A DNA stretch of 64,000 nt from Nitrospirota bacterium (lineage in GTDB: Bacteria; Nitrospirota; Nitrospiria; Nitrospirales; Nitrospiraceae): NCBI GenBank assembly GCA_004296885.1, contig SCVN01000020.1, positions 23,908-87,907 on the forward strand, in the 5' to 3' direction. The position numbers and the translations under genes were made by a program. Below the pieces are notes generated by a model. It was not told the DNA's origin. It searched no databases and worked only from the letters and a program-made list of their open reading frames with translations. The first letter of the stretch is position 1; each line of letters opens with the position of its first letter. Of this stretch, positions 1 through 7,863 are shown in pieces.

Positions 1-2
1 TC

Positions 3-899
3 GCCGTTAGCGTGGCGATTTTCGCCGCGATGAGCTACATGCTCAGCGCGGGCGGCATCCAGTTGCCTCGGTTCTGGCAGGGGATTCTCTTCTGGACGTA
101 CATCATCCTGTACCTGAAGTTTAGGGTGTATCCTCCCATCCCCTTCAGCGTGCGCGCCATGTATGGCACCGTATCGCTGATCGCCGTGTTTATGTGGATG
201 TCCAGCAACGAAGACGATTGGAAGAAGTTCAAACAGCCGATCATGAACGTGCTGGATGCTAATACCGGCTTTCACAAGGGGCTGCGCACGGCCTACCTGA
301 TTCTGCTGCCGATCCTCCTCTGGGGGTTCTCGTACAGCTCGTTCTTGCCGAATCTGGATGAGCCGGTCGAGTTACGTACGGTGCATCCGGCGCCGCCGGC
401 CAGCACCAAGGTGCACGGGAAGACCTTCGTGCTTCAGACGTCCCAGAACCCCTACCGGGTCAATCCGGAAGGGAAATACGACCAGGAATACTCCAACGCC
501 AGGATTGTCGAGCAAGCGATGGGACGGCTGATGAAGCCCGACGCCAATCCTTGGGATCCGAAGGCAGAGGGCTATTTGAAGTATGTGCGCGAAGGCGGGG
601 AGATTTTCTTCCAGAACTGTCACTTCTGCCACGGTGACAATCTGAACGGACGCGGATTGCACGCCTTTGCATTCAACCCGATTCCGGCCAACTTCACCGA
701 TCCGGGCACAATCGCCCAGCTCCAGGAGACCTTTATCTTCTGGCGTGTATCAAAGGGTGGGATTGGGCTGCCGAACGAAGGATTCCCCTGGGCCTCGGTG
801 ATGCCGCCCTGGGAGCAGCACTTGACCACGGATGAGATTTGGAAAGTCGTTCTGTTTGAATACTGGCACACCGGCTATTATCCGAGAACTTGGGATTAA
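3..899 (+). CDS. Membrane-anchored c-type cytochrome, 5' end outside window
   Basis: Probably the C-terminal part of a larger membrane protein. The frame is open to the window edge, so the true start is upstream; the first internal start is GTG at 12. Counting from that GTG, there are hydrophobic segments at about residues 20-40, 45-63 and 93-112. A single class I heme c motif (CHFCH, C203-H207) follows, with a likely axial Met at 264 (SVMPPW). The layout suggests a quinol:cytochrome c oxidoreductase-like subunit, or an anchor passing electrons to periplasmic carriers. The next gene starts 33 bases downstream on the same strand and encodes another cytochrome, so the two are probably co-transcribed. 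The heme site and membrane segments are visible; the complex it belongs to is inferred. Confidence 0.75.
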   Translation, partial: AVSVAIFAAMSYMLSAGGIQLPRFWQGILFWTYIILYLKFRVYPPIPFSVRAMYGTVSLIAVFMWMSSNEDDWKKFKQPIMNVLDANTGFHKGLRTAYLILLPILLWGFSYSSFLPNLDEPVELRTVHPAPPASTKVHGKTFVLQTSQNPYRVNPEGKYDQEYSNARIVEQAMGRLMKPDANPWDPKAEGYLKYVREGGEIFFQNCHFCHGDNLNGRGLHAFAFNPIPANFTDPGTIAQLQETFIFWRVSKGGIGLPNEGFPWASVMPPWEQHLTTDEIWKVVLFEYWHTGYYPRTWD

Positions 900-932
900 T
901 CCCACACATCATTTCGGTGAAGGGGTATAGCT

Positions 933-2705
933 ATGAGGCATGTGACGAGTAAGGTGCTCTTAATCGCGATTGCAGCCCTGGGGATCACGATGCTCTCCGG
1001 CAGCGCAGGGGTTTCAATCTTTGCGCAAGAAGGAGGCGGCGTCCCCGAGGGCTTCAAGAAGGGTGAGCTGGCGCCGCTCCCGTCCGCGGAGATGATCGAA
1101 GCCGGCAAGCGAGTCTATTTCACGAAGTGCGTCTGGTGTCATGGTGTGGATGGGGCTGGCGATGGGCCAGCCGCCGACCGACTCTGGCCTCGCCCGCGCA
1201 ACTTCAACCAGGGGACGTTCAAGATCCGGAGGACCGCCAGCGGCGAGTTGCCGTTGTTCGATGCCAAGAAAGCGGTCGAGGCGGAAAACGACTTGTTCGC
1301 GACGGTGACCCACGGCCTCCCCGGATCGGCCATGCCTTCTTGGGAAGGCATTCTGACCGAGGAGCAACGGCTGCAGGTCTTGTCGTTTGTGACGACCCAG
1401 CTCATCAAAGACCGCAAGTTCGACGACAAGGCGACGGAGACGCAGACCGTCCTGCAACTCGATGAGATCAAGCCGATTCCAGTCAGCAAGGAGAGCCTGG
1501 AAAAAGGCGCCCAGTTGATCGTGGACAAGAAGTGCATCGAGTGCCACGGGGTCACCGGGCGGGGGGACGGCAACGCGTTCAACCTGAAGGATGACTGGGG
1601 TTTCCCGATTCAGCCGGCTAACTGGCACAAGTGTTGGAACTTCCGAGGGAGCCGCCAGGATCCGTACAACATCAAGAACATCTTCCGGACGTTCTCCACG
1701 GGGGTGAGCGGCACACCGATGCCGTCATTCGCGGACAACACGACGGTCGAAGAGCGGTGGCACATTGCCAACTTCGTGAACTCGCTCTGCGAGCGGGACC
1801 CCGAAGGGAACCCGTTGCCGATCGATCCGCTGACCGACAAGCCGAAGGTAAACTTCGTGATCCGGTCCGGTCCGGTGCTGGAAGGGGAGATCTCCGACGA
1901 TCCGGAGAACGAGATGTGGCAGAAGCGTGAGCGCCGGATCGTGTTGTTCGGCGGGCAGATCACGCACAAGCCGAGGAATTTCGTCAACCGGATCGACGAC
2001 GTCTGGGTCAAGTCTCTGTACAACGATAAGAACATCGTGTTCCTGTTTCAGTGGGATGACCGATCCAAGAGCGTGGCCGAAGGGAAGCTGCCTTGGCAGC
2101 CCACCGAAGTGAACGTGGAGAACTACGGGGTCAAGGAACAGGCGCCGAAGACCGGCGAAGGGGATTCGATTGCCGCTCAACAGAGCAAGTATCCGGTTTA
2201 CAACGACGCCTTTGCGTTCCAGTTCCCGGTGAAGTGGCAGGAATTGCCGGCCCCGATCAAGCCGCGCTACCTCTGGGGCGACCAGAAGTATCCGGTGGAC
2301 ATCGTGAAGTGGGAAGCCAACGGGACCATCAAGGCGTTTACAGGAACCGGCTGGGACCAGGACTTCCAGGATCGGGACGATTATACCGAGAAGCTCAAGG
2401 TCCTGAAGCAGGAGTGGAAGGATGGTCGCTGGACTTTGATGGTCAGCCGGCCCATCAAGGAAGACTATGACGAAGACACTTACTTCGAGATGGGCAAGTA
2501 CATCCCGACGGTGTTCTTCGCGTGGGATGGGCACAACGGGGATGCAGGCCGCAAGATGGCCGTTTCCGCCTTCTACTACACGGTCTTGGAGCCGCCCATT
2601 CCCAGAGAGACCTACATCTATCCGACCCTGATCGCGATCGGTGTCGTGATCCTGGAAGGGTGGGTGTTGACTCGTCGGGCCAATAAGAAAAAGGGTAAAG
2701 TCTAG
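933..2705 (+). CDS. Diheme cytochrome c fused to a molybdoenzyme gamma-subunit-like heme-b domain
   Basis: 590-residue exported protein with a signal sequence (residues 6-30). It carries two class I cytochrome c domains, with heme motifs CVWCH (66-70) and CIECH (201-205) and axial Met candidates M134 and M263. Residues about 308-555 resemble the ethylbenzene-dehydrogenase/NxrC gamma-subunit fold. A C-terminal membrane helix (563-579) is followed by a basic tail, which places the bulk in the periplasm. AAGGGG lies 7 nt before the ATG. Where the two NxrC-like proteins of this window have the cysteine-Met pair of an FxCMG segment, this domain has YLWG (446-449), so the usual heme-b Met ligand appears to be missing. 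A role in electron transfer to or from a periplasmic molybdoenzyme is inferred. Confidence 0.8.
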   Translation: MRHVTSKVLLIAIAALGITMLSGSAGVSIFAQEGGGVPEGFKKGELAPLPSAEMIEAGKRVYFTKCVWCHGVDGAGDGPAADRLWPRPRNFNQGTFKIRRTASGELPLFDAKKAVEAENDLFATVTHGLPGSAMPSWEGILTEEQRLQVLSFVTTQLIKDRKFDDKATETQTVLQLDEIKPIPVSKESLEKGAQLIVDKKCIECHGVTGRGDGNAFNLKDDWGFPIQPANWHKCWNFRGSRQDPYNIKNIFRTFSTGVSGTPMPSFADNTTVEERWHIANFVNSLCERDPEGNPLPIDPLTDKPKVNFVIRSGPVLEGEISDDPENEMWQKRERRIVLFGGQITHKPRNFVNRIDDVWVKSLYNDKNIVFLFQWDDRSKSVAEGKLPWQPTEVNVENYGVKEQAPKTGEGDSIAAQQSKYPVYNDAFAFQFPVKWQELPAPIKPRYLWGDQKYPVDIVKWEANGTIKAFTGTGWDQDFQDRDDYTEKLKVLKQEWKDGRWTLMVSRPIKEDYDEDTYFEMGKYIPTVFFAWDGHNGDAGRKMAVSAFYYTVLEPPIPRETYIYPTLIAIGVVILEGWVLTRRANKKKGKV

Positions 2706-2730
2706 CCCGTAAGGGAAGACAAGCCTTGGA

Positions 2731-2763
2731 AAGGGGGTGGGATGGCCCACCCCCTTTTTTTTT
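2731..2763 (+). terminator. Rho-independent terminator
   Basis: A perfect 9-bp stem, GGGGGTGGG (2733-2741) pairing with CCCACCCCC (2746-2754), has a 4-nt loop and is followed by nine T residues (2755-2763). It closes the cytochrome transcription unit and separates it from mobA. It also argues against an ATG at 2742 as the mobA start, because that codon lies in the loop. Confidence 0.93.
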
Positions 2764-2789
2764 CTGCAGCAGTCGATGTGTTTACAGAC

Positions 2790-3428
2790 ATGAGTTCTAC
2801 AATAGGGCAGATGACCGGTCTGTTGCTGGCCGGGGGCAAGAGCCGCAGGATGGGGCGGGATAAGCGGTTTCTTGAGCTCGGGGGGCGGACCTTGCTGGAG
2901 CGGTCCCTGACCGTACTGGAAGGTCTGTTCGACGAGGTGATTGTGTCTGTGGCCGAACCCTTGCCCGAGTTAAAGGGTTTGCACGCCAGAGTTGTGACCG
3001 ATTTGATCCCGGATTGTGCGACGATGGGGGGGCTCTATAGCGGACTCTCTAGCGCGAGCCATCCGCGCCTATTCGCGGCAGCCTGTGATATGCCCTTTCT
3101 GGCGGATTCGGTGATCCGCCGTATGGCCGATCTTGGGCAGGGCGCCGATGTGGTGATGGTCCGCCTGGCGAACGGGCTCCAGCCCATGCATGCGATTTAC
3201 TCCAAGGCCTGCCTGCCGCACTTGGAGCGGATGCTCCATGCTAAAAGTCTGAGGGTACAGGACCTGGTTTCGATTTCTGATCTCTCCGTGAAGATCCTTT
3301 CAGAAGAGGACATAAGAGCAGCAGACCCGCAGCTGCTCAGCTTCCTCAATGTGAATCAGCCGGCCGACTTGGAATTCGCCCGCAAGCTGTTTGCCGGGAA
3401 GCAAGGGGCGGCACGTGAGGGCTCATAA
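2790..3428 (+). CDS. mobA: Molybdenum cofactor guanylyltransferase MobA
   Basis: MobA transfers GMP from GTP to molybdopterin to give the bis-MGD cofactor used by DMSO-reductase-family enzymes, in the cytoplasm. The nucleotide-binding signature LLLAGGKSRRMGRDK is at the N terminus. The downstream ACDMPFL segment supplies the metal/nucleotide-binding Asp, and length (about 212 residues) fits the family. The start is uncertain: ATG 2790 and ATG 2811 are both usable and neither has a good Shine-Dalgarno. An in-frame ATG at 2742 is inside the upstream terminator and was rejected. The setting among molybdoenzyme-linked cytochromes fits a supply role for a nitrite-oxidoreductase-type enzyme. Confidence 0.9.
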   Translation: MSSTIGQMTGLLLAGGKSRRMGRDKRFLELGGRTLLERSLTVLEGLFDEVIVSVAEPLPELKGLHARVVTDLIPDCATMGGLYSGLSSASHPRLFAAACDMPFLADSVIRRMADLGQGADVVMVRLANGLQPMHAIYSKACLPHLERMLHAKSLRVQDLVSISDLSVKILSEEDIRAADPQLLSFLNVNQPADLEFARKLFAGKQGAAREGS

Positions 3429-3432
3429 ACCT

Positions 3433-4473
3433 ATGCGGCGATCTCTCTTGCTGATCCATCCCGGAGCTCTTGGAGATGTGCTGTTGGCCCTCTCTGCCAT
3501 CCGCGCGATCCGGGCGGCTTTCCCGACGCACGAGTGCGGGCTGATTGCCGGAGAGCAAGTTGGCCGGTTGCTATTTGCTTGTGGGGAGGTGGACCGGCTG
3601 TTCCCGCTGGAACAAGGCAGTCTGGCCGGGCTGCTGGCTGGAGCCGAATTGGTGGCTTCAGGCCTGCGTTCCTGGCTGGACAAGGCTGATTTGGCCATGG
3701 GGTGGATGAAGGATGCAGAGGGGAGCCTTGCGGCGACCCTCTACGCTCTCGGGGCTGGGAGAGTTATCATTCGGAGCCCTTTTGACGCCGGCTGTATGAA
3801 CCTGCACCAGGCGGACCGGCACCTTGAGATAGTCGCCTCGATGGTCGGTGAAGAGCGAACGGCAAGGCCGCTGCGATTACCGGAGGCTATTTTGCAAGCT
3901 GCCACGGCTAGTTTGGCAGAGGCGGGAGTCCGGAAAGAGCAGATGCTCGTAGCGGTGCATCCGGGCAGCGGGAGCCCTCACAAATGTTGCGAGCCCGGAT
4001 GGTTTGTCAAACTGGTTGCGCAGTTGCAAGCTCTTGGCGCCGTACCGCTCTTGCTGGCTGGACCGGCTGATACAGAGCAGGTCCAAGCAATCCAACGGTC
4101 CTGCGCAGCATCGCCCTTGGTGTTCGGGGGACAGGAGTTGATCTCGGTGGCAGCATTGATGGCTCAGGTTGCTCTGTATGTCGGGCACGATTCGGGGATC
4201 ACTCACTTGGCTGCCTGTTTGGATGTGCCGACGATCGCACTCTTCGGGCCGACCGACCCAGAACGATGGGCTCCCCGTGGCCGTCACGTCGAGATCTTAA
4301 GCGGAGCCCCTTGTCTCTGCAACGAGTGGAACAGGGTTCAGACTTGCACCGAGAAGCGTTGCTTACAGGTACCGATCGAACAGGTGATCGAGAGTTGTCT
4401 TGGAGGACTTCGGGCTAGAGCGAAAAGCACGTCCGCAGATCAGTTTCGCAGTTCCTTGTCTTGTCATGCCTGA
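3433..4473 (+). CDS. Glycosyltransferase family 9 (heptosyltransferase-like)
   Basis: Resembles the ADP-heptose:LPS heptosyltransferases (GT9, WaaF/WaaC type) that build the inner core of lipopolysaccharide on the cytoplasmic face. Family features are the N-terminal LLIHPGALGDVLLAL segment, the central HPGSGSPHKC loop and the C-terminal HDSGITHLAACLDVPTIA block that binds the sugar nucleotide. The ATG at 3433 gives a 346-residue protein. A GTG at 3415 with AAGGGG 6 nt upstream is an equally reasonable start and would overlap mobA. Donor and acceptor specificity cannot be read from sequence. Confidence 0.82.
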   Translation: MRRSLLLIHPGALGDVLLALSAIRAIRAAFPTHECGLIAGEQVGRLLFACGEVDRLFPLEQGSLAGLLAGAELVASGLRSWLDKADLAMGWMKDAEGSLAATLYALGAGRVIIRSPFDAGCMNLHQADRHLEIVASMVGEERTARPLRLPEAILQAATASLAEAGVRKEQMLVAVHPGSGSPHKCCEPGWFVKLVAQLQALGAVPLLLAGPADTEQVQAIQRSCAASPLVFGGQELISVAALMAQVALYVGHDSGITHLAACLDVPTIALFGPTDPERWAPRGRHVEILSGAPCLCNEWNRVQTCTEKRCLQVPIEQVIESCLGGLRARAKSTSADQFRSSLSCHA

Positions 4474-4535
4474 GAGGTTGTGTTAGATTCACCCGCTGGT
4501 TTTTTGCTAGACAAAAGAAGGAGTTCGGCCAGGTT

Positions 4536-6293
4536 GTGTCTCACGATATTGTGCAGGAAAAAGTCATCGACGCCCTCCAGGATGCCTTGCAGGAAGCCAA
4601 GCGCAAGGGGCAATTAAGAGTGGAATCGATTCCGACCCTGACGCTGGATCTACCCAAGCGGCCGGAATGGGGCGACCTGGCTTCGACGGTGGCCATGAGT
4701 CTCGCGCCATCCGAACGGCGGGCTCCCTATGATGTCGCCCAGATCATTCTCGATAATATTGTCAGGCGCGAGGTGTTGTTCGATCGAGTTGAGATAGCCA
4801 AGCCCGGCTTTTTGAACATGACGGTCAAGCGCGACCTCTGGTTGGAGGTATTGGCGGAGATCGAAGCGCGAGGGCAGGCCTATGGGCGGACGACGATGGG
4901 TCAGGGGCGACGCGTACTGGTGGAATACGTCAGCGCGAACCCGACCGGGCCCCTCCACGTCGGTCATGGGCGTGGGGCTGCTGTTGGACAGGCGATTGCC
5001 AAACTGCTGCAAGCGACAGGCTATGAAGTGGTGCAGGAGTACTATATCAATGACGCCGGTCGCCAGATGAAACTGCTTGGAACATCTGTGTATGCCAAGT
5101 ATCTGGAATTGCTCGGTCGGCCCGTGTCGTTCCCCGAGGATGGGTATCGCGGCGCCTACATTGAGACGGTGGCTGCGCAGGTGCGTGAGCAGGCGGGGGA
5201 GTCGCTGCTCAACCTTCCGACCGAACAGGCGGAGCAACGGTGCCGGGAGCTGGCCTACAAGGATTTGCTCGAAAAGATCCGACAGGATCTCCGATCCTTC
5301 GGCATCGAGTTCGACGCCTGGTTCAGCGAAGCTTCCTTGCTGGCGTCCGGGGGGGTTGAACAAGTGCTGGCCGATCTCCGCGCGCGCGATTTGCTGTTCG
5401 AACAGGATGGAGCCTGGTGGTTTCGGTCATCGTCATTTGGCGACGAGAAGGATCGGGTTGTGCGGAAGCAGGAAGGGGACTACACCTATCTGGCGTCGGA
5501 TATCGCCTACCATCGGGATAAGCTCCAGCGCGGTTATGATCTGCTGATCGATGTCTGGGGCGCGGACCATCACGGGTATATCCCGAGGATGGAAGCGGTG
5601 GTGCAGGCCTATGGCTATCCCAAGGAACGGCTACGGGTGGTCCTCGTCCAGATGGTCAATCTGCTGCGCGGGGGCCGGAAGGTGGAAATGTCCAAACGCG
5701 CCGGCGAGTTTATTACCATGCGCGAGGTGATGGACGAGGTAGGCGCGGACGCGGCCAAGTTTTTCTTCCTGATGCGCCGGTCGGACACGCATCTGGACTT
5801 TGACCTGGAATTGGCCAAGCAACAGTCGGCAGAGAATCCCGTCTACTATGTCCAGTATGCGCACGCGCGGATCGCGAGTCTCTTTCGGGTGGCCGAAGAA
5901 CGGGGTTTGCCGGTGCCGAAACCGAGTGCGGCGGACTTGTCGCTGCTGCGTGACCCGGATGAGTTCGTGCTGATCCGGAAGCTCTCAGCTTATCCGTCCG
6001 TGGTCCAGGGCAGCGCGGCGGCTCTGGAGCCCCACCGGTTGACCTTCTATCTGCAGGAGCTGGCCGGCCTACTGCACACATTCTACTTCAAGCATCGTAT
6101 CATGCCGGTGGCCGCGGATCAGGACGTCGCCGAGGCCGCTGCGTTCGTCAAAGATGCGAGCGAGATGGGCAAGCAGCGGGAGCAAGTCAGCCCCGGCTTG
6201 ACGGGAGCCAGGTTGGCGTTGATGTATGCCGTGCAGCAGGTGCTCCGCAACGGCCTGGAGCTCCTCGGGATCTCCGCCCCCGAGCGGATGTGA
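4536..6293 (+). CDS. argS: Arginyl-tRNA synthetase
   Basis: Class I aminoacyl-tRNA synthetase that charges tRNA-Arg. It has the N-terminal Arg-specific additional domain, the HIGH-type motif as HVGH in ANPTGPLHVGHGRG, the KMSKS-equivalent MSKRAGEF loop and a C-terminal DALR anticodon-binding domain. GTG 4536 gives a normal 585 residues and has AAGGAG 12 nt upstream. The frame is open back to an ATG at 4461 within the preceding gene, but that extension (Cys/Arg/Phe-rich) does not look like ArgS. tgt follows after 15 bases, suggesting joint transcription. Confidence 0.95.
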   Translation: MSHDIVQEKVIDALQDALQEAKRKGQLRVESIPTLTLDLPKRPEWGDLASTVAMSLAPSERRAPYDVAQIILDNIVRREVLFDRVEIAKPGFLNMTVKRDLWLEVLAEIEARGQAYGRTTMGQGRRVLVEYVSANPTGPLHVGHGRGAAVGQAIAKLLQATGYEVVQEYYINDAGRQMKLLGTSVYAKYLELLGRPVSFPEDGYRGAYIETVAAQVREQAGESLLNLPTEQAEQRCRELAYKDLLEKIRQDLRSFGIEFDAWFSEASLLASGGVEQVLADLRARDLLFEQDGAWWFRSSSFGDEKDRVVRKQEGDYTYLASDIAYHRDKLQRGYDLLIDVWGADHHGYIPRMEAVVQAYGYPKERLRVVLVQMVNLLRGGRKVEMSKRAGEFITMREVMDEVGADAAKFFFLMRRSDTHLDFDLELAKQQSAENPVYYVQYAHARIASLFRVAEERGLPVPKPSAADLSLLRDPDEFVLIRKLSAYPSVVQGSAAALEPHRLTFYLQELAGLLHTFYFKHRIMPVAADQDVAEAAAFVKDASEMGKQREQVSPGLTGARLALMYAVQQVLRNGLELLGISAPERM

Positions 6294-6308
6294 AGATGGC
6301 CTTCGACT

Positions 6309-7493
6309 ATGCTTGAGTTCACAGTGCAGCAGACGGATATGGGCGGATCGGCGCGTGTGGGTGTGCTCAAAACGGCCCATGGGACGATCGAGACCCCTGC
6401 GTTCATGCCGGTCGGTTCCCTGGGGGCCGTCAAGGGGATTGGTCCCGAGGACCTGGCGGGACTCGGATTTCGATTAATCCTGAACAACGCCTACCATCTG
6501 TACCTGCGTCCGGGGCATCGGGTGATTGAGGAACTGGGAGGATTGCACTCGTTCACGGGCTGGCCCGGGGCGATCCTGACCGACAGCGGCGGGTTTCAAG
6601 TGTTCAGCCTGGCGAAGCTCTGTCGGGTGACGGACGAAGGGGTGACATTTCAATCCCATGTGGACGGCTCTTCCCATCACATTACGCCGGAGCGGGCGAT
6701 CGAGATTCAGGAGGCCTTGGGGGCCGACATCATTATGGCGTTCGATGAATGCGTGGCGCTTCCGTCTTCCCGCGAACGGGTCCACGAGGCGTTGCAACGG
6801 ACGGGCGCTTGGGCCCGCCGTTGCCAGGCGGCGCGGCGCCGATCCGACCAGGCTTTGTTCGGGATCGTCCAGGGTGGGCATGACCCGGCTCTGCGCGTCG
6901 AGTCTGCGCAGGACTTGGTCTCGCTGGGGTTCGACGGGTACGCGGTCGGAGGGCTCTCCGTAGGGGAAGAGAAGTCCGTCATGTACTCGATGCTGGACGC
7001 AACCGTTCCTGAATTGCCGGCCGGGCGGCCCCGATATTTGATGGGGGTCGGACTGCCGGAAGATTTGGTCGAAGGAGTGGCCAGGGGCATCGATTTGTTC
7101 GACTGCGTGGTGCCGACCAGGCATGGGCGTACCGGTTGGCTGTTCACGGCCGATGGGCGGGTGCTGATCAAGCAAGCCCGCTATGCCAAGGACGAGCGCC
7201 CGATCGATCCAGCCTGTTGCTGTCCGGTCTGCCGGAAGCATTCGCGGGCGTACTTGCACCATTTGTTTGGAGTCAAGGAGATGTTGGGGGTGCGCCTCAA
7301 CACCTTGCACAATTTGTATTATTTTGCCGACTTGATGCGGCAAATCCGCTCCGCCATTGCTGCCGGCTCGTTCGCTGCGTTTCGGCGGGAATTTCACGCG
7401 AAGCGGGAAGCGGCCGGCGTCGTCGGAGCGGACGATGCGGCTGATCGTGGTGGGATCGAAGAACTAGCAGCGGTGCAGGAGGGGAAGCGGTGA
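6309..7493 (+). CDS. tgt: Queuine tRNA-ribosyltransferase
   Basis: Exchanges guanine-34 for preQ1 in tRNAs for Asp, Asn, His and Tyr as a cytoplasmic TIM-barrel enzyme. Visible features are the catalytic DSGGFQVFSL segment, the QGG loop (GIVQGGHDPALR), the VGGLSVGE segment, the DLFDCVVPTRHGRTG segment with the nucleophilic Asp region, and the C-terminal zinc site (CCCPVCRKHSRAYLHHL). Length (394) is typical, with about 20 extra C-terminal residues. The stop overlaps the yajC GTG by 4 bases (GTGA), matching the widespread tgt-yajC-secD-secF order. Confidence 0.96.
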   Translation: MLEFTVQQTDMGGSARVGVLKTAHGTIETPAFMPVGSLGAVKGIGPEDLAGLGFRLILNNAYHLYLRPGHRVIEELGGLHSFTGWPGAILTDSGGFQVFSLAKLCRVTDEGVTFQSHVDGSSHHITPERAIEIQEALGADIIMAFDECVALPSSRERVHEALQRTGAWARRCQAARRRSDQALFGIVQGGHDPALRVESAQDLVSLGFDGYAVGGLSVGEEKSVMYSMLDATVPELPAGRPRYLMGVGLPEDLVEGVARGIDLFDCVVPTRHGRTGWLFTADGRVLIKQARYAKDERPIDPACCCPVCRKHSRAYLHHLFGVKEMLGVRLNTLHNLYYFADLMRQIRSAIAAGSFAAFRREFHAKREAAGVVGADDAADRGGIEELAAVQEGKR

Positions 7494-7819
7494 GCATGAT
7501 GGCATCAGTGGCCTGGGCACAGGGAACGCAAGGCGGCGGCACAGGTCCGGGATCCTCGTTGCTGTCGCTGGTGCCGTTCGTACTGATCTTTATCGTCTTT
7601 TATTTTTTGCTGATTCTGCCCCAGCAGAAGCGCCAGAAAAAATTGAAGGCGATGTTGGAGGCGCTCAAGAAGGGCGATAAGGTGGTAACGTCCGGCGGCA
7701 TCTGGGGCACGGTCACCAATTTGGGCAAAGAAACGGTGACGCTGCAGATCTCGGACAATACCAAGATCAAGGTTCAGCGGGAATCCATTTCCCGGCTTCG
7801 GGCGGATGAAGAAGAATAG
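7490..7819 (+). CDS. yajC: Sec translocon accessory subunit YajC
   Basis: Small inner-membrane partner of SecDF. One transmembrane helix (about residues 22-41, rich in Leu, Ile and Phe) is followed by the family's charged region: QQKRQKKLKAMLEALKKGD and then VVTSGGIWGTV. AGGAGGGG ends 5 nt before the GTG at 7490 and 11 nt before an ATG at 7496, so the GTG is preferred. Translation is probably coupled to tgt through the 4-base overlap. Confidence 0.95.
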   Translation: MSMMASVAWAQGTQGGGTGPGSSLLSLVPFVLIFIVFYFLLILPQQKRQKKLKAMLEALKKGDKVVTSGGIWGTVTNLGKETVTLQISDNTKIKVQRESISRLRADEEE

Positions 7820-7863
7820 CGAGGATTCCGTCAGGCGGGGCCGTTTCAACGATTGAGGGACGA

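Noticed and set aside
1014..1628. Long open frames on the minus strand opposite the diheme cytochrome
   Set aside because: High GC at third positions opens shadow frames on the opposite strand; the plus-strand heme and gamma-subunit motifs show which is real.
2742..2789. Longer mobA start at ATG 2742
   Set aside because: The codon lies in the loop of a strong Rho-independent terminator and the extra residues (MAHPLFFSAAVDVFTD) do not belong to the MobA fold.
4461..4535. Longer argS start at 4461
   Set aside because: It overlaps the preceding glycosyltransferase gene and encodes a Cys/Arg/Phe-rich stretch unlike ArgS; GTG 4536 has an upstream AAGGAG and gives the normal length.
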